A stretch of DNA of 6,667 nucleotides from Bacteroidales bacterium UBA6408. GTDB lineage: Bacteria; Bacteroidota; Bacteroidia; Bacteroidales; UBA932. The notes beneath the pieces were generated by a model. That model worked only from the letters and a program-made list of their open reading frames with translations, made no database searches and was not told the origin of the DNA. Positions within the stretch are counted from its first letter, which is position 1; each line of letters begins with the position of its first letter. Shown one piece after another: positions 5,242-6,667 of this stretch. The stretch is taken from the NCBI GenBank assembly GCA_002439805.1, contig DJPQ01000038.1, positions 1 through 6,667 on the forward strand. Direction: 5' to 3'. A program made the position numbers and the translations under genes.

Positions 5242-5907
5242 ATGTGCCACGAAAAAGATGCTGAGAACCGTCTGGAAAAGTCCTTTGTCAAGGCTTTGAA
5301 ATCTCTTTGGCGAAAGCTCCGGATGAAACTATCCAAGCCTGTCGAGAAATCTGTTCCCCAGCCGATGTTCGCCGCCCCGAAGTTCTGGGAAAAGGTGGAT
5401 GAGGAAGTTCTTGATTTGGTGTACGCGGAAGCCCACAAAGAACTTGAGTCCCAACTGGACGCCTACAGGCAAATCACCAGAGTCAGCAGTGTCTTCCTTG
5501 GGTGGATGGTCGGAGGCGTCATTTCTCTTTCGGCGGCAGTGGTTGTCCTCTATCCCGAAGGCTGGAACACTACGCTTATAATGGCCGTGTATGCCCTCGC
5601 AATGCTTGTCGTGCCGTCTTTGATTATCATCTTCGGCATACAGTTCGGACAGGTCAACTACGATCCGGGAGCCGAGCCGAAATGCCTTCTGTTTGACAAA
5701 ATGTGCGGTTGGTTGCTCGGGCAAAGCCAGGGAAGCCAATCGCGTGCATTCAAGGCTGCTGCCTTGGACAATATGCAGGGCTGGATAGATAAAAACCGTG
5801 TCTGGAATAACAGGCGAATAGATTGTTATCACTGGGCTGTCTGGTTTTTTATTGTCGAACTTATTGCCGGGATCGTCCTGTTCTGCGTGCTTTCATCAGC
5901 CTGTTAG
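5242..5907 (+). CDS. Uncharacterised membrane protein with three predicted helices
   Basis: I do not recognise this 221-residue protein. Residues 1-45 are basic (SLWRKLRMKLSKPVEK), and 46-80 form an amphipathic, acidic, helix-rich segment (FWEKVDEEVLDLVYAEAHKE). Two transmembrane helices follow as a hairpin (about 82-104 and 111-136), then a soluble loop (137-195) with AFKAAALDNMQGWIDKNRVW and NNRRIDCYHW, then a third helix (about 196-218) near the C-terminus. There is no signal peptide and no enzymatic motif. A long helix leading into a 2TM hairpin is also seen in small membrane effectors of bacterial defence systems such as SLATT proteins, but here that is only a resemblance in layout. The gene has its own promoter, lies downstream of a tRNA operon and converges on a phage-like repressor gene, which suggests accessory DNA. 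The start is supported by the promoter 28 nt upstream. Confidence 0.8.
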   Translation: MCHEKDAENRLEKSFVKALKSLWRKLRMKLSKPVEKSVPQPMFAAPKFWEKVDEEVLDLVYAEAHKELESQLDAYRQITRVSSVFLGWMVGGVISLSAAVVVLYPEGWNTTLIMAVYALAMLVVPSLIIIFGIQFGQVNYDPGAEPKCLLFDKMCGWLLGQSQGSQSRAFKAAALDNMQGWIDKNRVWNNRRIDCYHWAVWFFIVELIAGIVLFCVLSSAC

Positions 5908-6011
5908 CTCCTTTTCATCGGAGGTCGTTCCGTCCTCCTGTTCGGTTCTCTTGGACTCTGAGGAATCTCATTTTCATCTGATTTCGTCTTCATAACCTTT
6001 ATAGTTTTCCA

Positions 6012-6479
6012 TTATCTTTTTGAGAGGATGTCCAGTAGTTGCTTTATCTGGGCGTCCTTCTCCTTTATCTGGGCGTCCTTCTCCTTTATCTGGGCGTCCT
6101 TCTCCTTTATGCGCTCGTCGAGGAGTTCGATTTGAGCCTTGAGGACGTCGGGGGAGTCGGAGTAATAGTGACGGTTGTCGATGGGAGAATTATTCAATTG
6201 GTTCTGGCCTTGAATTATGATGCCGGAAGTATTATCTCCAACTTTTTGTTCGACAATTCCTGAAATGTTGCCTTTACCGGTGAGTAGGTAGTCGGTATTG
6301 ATATTCGGGAATCTTTCTTGAATTTTTGCCGCCATGGCTTTTGATATTCCGCATTTTCCAGACTTTATGTCGTAAAAAACCTGCGGAGTATTCAGCCCAA
6401 GAGCCAATGATAACTGACGGGCATTCATATTCAAGTATGCGAGCAATTCTTCAAGTATTTGTTTATCAATCTTTTCCAT
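6012..6479 (-). CDS. XRE-type repressor with C-terminal heptad-repeat coiled coil
   Basis: A 155-residue small DNA-binding regulator. The helix-turn-helix lies at about residues 18-45 (NARQLSLALGLNTPQVFYDI), and the following FPNINTDYLLTGKG (57-70) is a hallmark of phage-type regulators common in Bacteroidales. Residues 71-108 are polar and probably flexible. Residues 109-153 form a strong coiled coil in which the heptad IKEKDAQ occurs in tandem (residues 124-144) before a terminal QLLDILSKR, presumably for oligomerisation. No LexA/S24 peptidase domain is present, so induction by RecA-stimulated self-cleavage of that type is not expected. It is transcribed leftward, away from an inverted repeat at 6510-6540 that overlaps candidate promoters, which suggests autoregulation and control of a rightward gene. 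It is likely the master repressor of a prophage or similar element, but no other phage gene is visible. Confidence 0.87.
   Translation of the reverse strand: MEKIDKQILEELLAYLNMNARQLSLALGLNTPQVFYDIKSGKCGISKAMAAKIQERFPNINTDYLLTGKGNISGIVEQKVGDNTSGIIIQGQNQLNNSPIDNRHYYSDSPDVLKAQIELLDERIKEKDAQIKEKDAQIKEKDAQIKQLLDILSKR
6042..6110. repeat. Perfect 21-bp tandem repeat inside the repressor gene, 3.3 copies
   Basis: Three identical 21-bp units (6042-6062, 6063-6083, 6084-6104), each starting CTTTATCTGGGCG, are followed by a partial fourth (CTTTAT, 6105-6110). On the minus strand each unit encodes one seven-residue coiled-coil heptad (IKEKDAQ). Because the unit is a multiple of three, gain or loss of copies lengthens or shortens the coiled coil without a frameshift. 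Confidence 0.97.
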
Positions 6480-6482
6480 ATT

Positions 6483-6498
6483 TTTCTAAATTTCTAAA
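6483..6498. repeat. Tandem TTTCTAAA repeat next to the repressor start
   Basis: TTTCTAAA occurs twice back to back (6483-6490 and 6491-6498), a few bases upstream of the repressor start codon on the minus strand. It would lie in or near the leader of the repressor mRNA. It may be a half-site array, or simply AT-rich sequence. Confidence 0.4.
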
Positions 6499-6499
6499 G

Positions 6500-6531
6500 A
6501 AAATATATTGAATAATTCTTGTTTGATTAAA
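6500..6531 (-). promoter_or_regulatory. Weak candidate promoter for the repressor gene
   Basis: Read on the minus strand, TTTA (6531-6528), 20 nt, then TATATTTT (6507-6500) match the TTTG/TAnnTTTG consensus with one mismatch in each box. Spacing is correct and the predicted start of transcription is about 14 nt from the repressor ATG. The -33 half overlaps the right arm of the inverted repeat. Confidence 0.3.
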
Positions 6532-6540
6532 GAATTATTC
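6510..6540. promoter_or_regulatory. Probable operator: perfect 11-bp inverted repeat
   Basis: GAATAATTCTT (6510-6520) and AAGAATTATTC (6530-6540) are exact inverted copies separated by 9 nt (GTTTGATTA). Arm centres are 20 bp apart, about two helical turns, so a dimer or tetramer could bind one face. It lies 30 bp from the repressor start and overlaps candidate promoters in both directions, the classic position for repressor autoregulation. That it is bound by the neighbouring repressor is inference. Confidence 0.7.
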
Positions 6541-6549
6541 TTTACTTTG
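6519..6549 (+). promoter_or_regulatory. Candidate rightward promoter
   Basis: TTG (6519-6521), 20 nt, then TTACTTTG (6542-6549), which has one mismatch to TAnnTTTG. An alternative TTTG at 6522-6525 would give only 16 nt. Its upstream half lies inside the inverted repeat, so bound repressor should block it. Transcription would start near 6556 and run toward 6641. Confidence 0.5.
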
Positions 6550-6558
6550 CATCCGAAA

Positions 6559-6600
6559 TGATAATAAATAAATAAACAAATAAATATATAAATAAATAAA
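6559..6600. repeat. Low-complexity AAAT-type leader tract
   Basis: This run is almost entirely A and T with irregular tetranucleotide repeats of the AAAT type (for example AATAAATAAACAAATAAATA). It fills the presumed leader of the rightward transcript. It is unstructured and prone to slippage. A five-codon ATG frame at 6559 is not taken as a gene. Confidence 0.6.
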
Positions 6601-6640
6601 GATTGTAAAGGTAAGTAAAATTCTTAACACTCACAAAGTT

Positions 6641-6667
6641 ATGTTGATAGACCAGGACAGCAGAGGA
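6641..6667 (+). CDS. Possible 5' end of a rightward gene (cut by window edge)
   Basis: An ATG at 6641 opens a frame reading MLIDQDSRG up to the window end. It lies about 85 nt downstream of the candidate rightward promoter and directly after the AT-rich leader, where the first gene under repressor control would be expected. In Mu-like elements this place is held by a Ner-type regulator or transposase, in lambdoid elements by a Cro-type protein. Nine residues are too few to identify anything. Confidence 0.25.

Noticed and set aside
5920..5938. GGAGG/CCTCC hairpin after the membrane protein gene as a terminator
   Set aside because: The stem is only 5 bp with a 9-nt loop and no clean T-run follows on either strand.
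5904..6012. Very short minus-strand frames after the repressor stop: 12 codons at 6012-5974 overlapping it as TAATG, 20 codons at 5977-5915, and 29 codons at 5993-5904 (MKTKSDENEIPQSPREPNRR)
   Set aside because: The overlapping start and stop codons are suggestive of coupling, but the frames are too short to separate from chance and show no recognisable motif. The 29-codon frame overlaps the end of the convergent membrane protein gene.
6042..6110. CRISPR array
   Set aside because: The 21-bp units are directly contiguous with no spacers and lie inside a coding region.
6039..6263. Plus-strand frame with repeated LYLGVLL units
   Set aside because: It is the antisense reading of the 21-bp repeats in the repressor gene. 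The repressor's helix-turn-helix and start position make the minus strand coding.

Overview
The window comes from a Bacteroidetes chromosome, most likely order Bacteroidales. The evidence is a ribosomal protein S1 tail of Bacteroidetes type, several sites that fit the Bacteroidetes promoter consensus (TTTG, 19-21 nt, TAnnTTTG), no Shine-Dalgarno sequences before the genes, and a family of small XRE regulators common in Bacteroidales. Base composition is moderate in the core genes and AT-rich at the right end. I cannot name the genus.

Left part (1-4487, all plus strand) is core chromosome: the 3' end of rpsA, ribonuclease Z (rnz), a secreted glucosaminidase with two LysM domains, the lytic transglycosylase MltG, and a mannose-1-phosphate guanylyltransferase. 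rnz and the glucosaminidase gene overlap by 4 nt (ATGA) and are probably translationally coupled. The first three genes look like one operon (RNA and translation functions followed by peptidoglycan remodelling). mltG and the guanylyltransferase gene each have a TATATTTG box just after the preceding stop codon and may also be transcribed on their own. The guanylyltransferase appears to lack its usual C-terminal beta-helix segment.

Middle part (4536-4867) is a compact tRNA operon: phased A-tracts, a textbook Bacteroidetes promoter, tRNA-Lys(UUU), tRNA-Lys(CUU) and a strong intrinsic terminator.

The next 374 nt (4868-5241) carry no convincing protein gene but are full of structure: a possible promoter, direct and inverted repeats, two abutting GC-rich hairpins followed by a T-run, and then a separate good promoter for the next gene. 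This looks like an independent transcription unit of about 270 nt, possibly a small RNA.

The right part (5242-6667) looks accessory. It has an unrecognised three-helix membrane protein gene, a converging gene for a small XRE-type repressor whose C-terminal coiled coil is built by a perfect 21-bp tandem repeat, and a control region with a perfect 11-bp inverted repeat overlapping candidate divergent promoters. The start of a rightward gene may lie at the window edge. The arrangement resembles the immunity region of a prophage or other mobile element that begins downstream of the tRNA genes. No integrase, transposase or attachment site is visible in the window.
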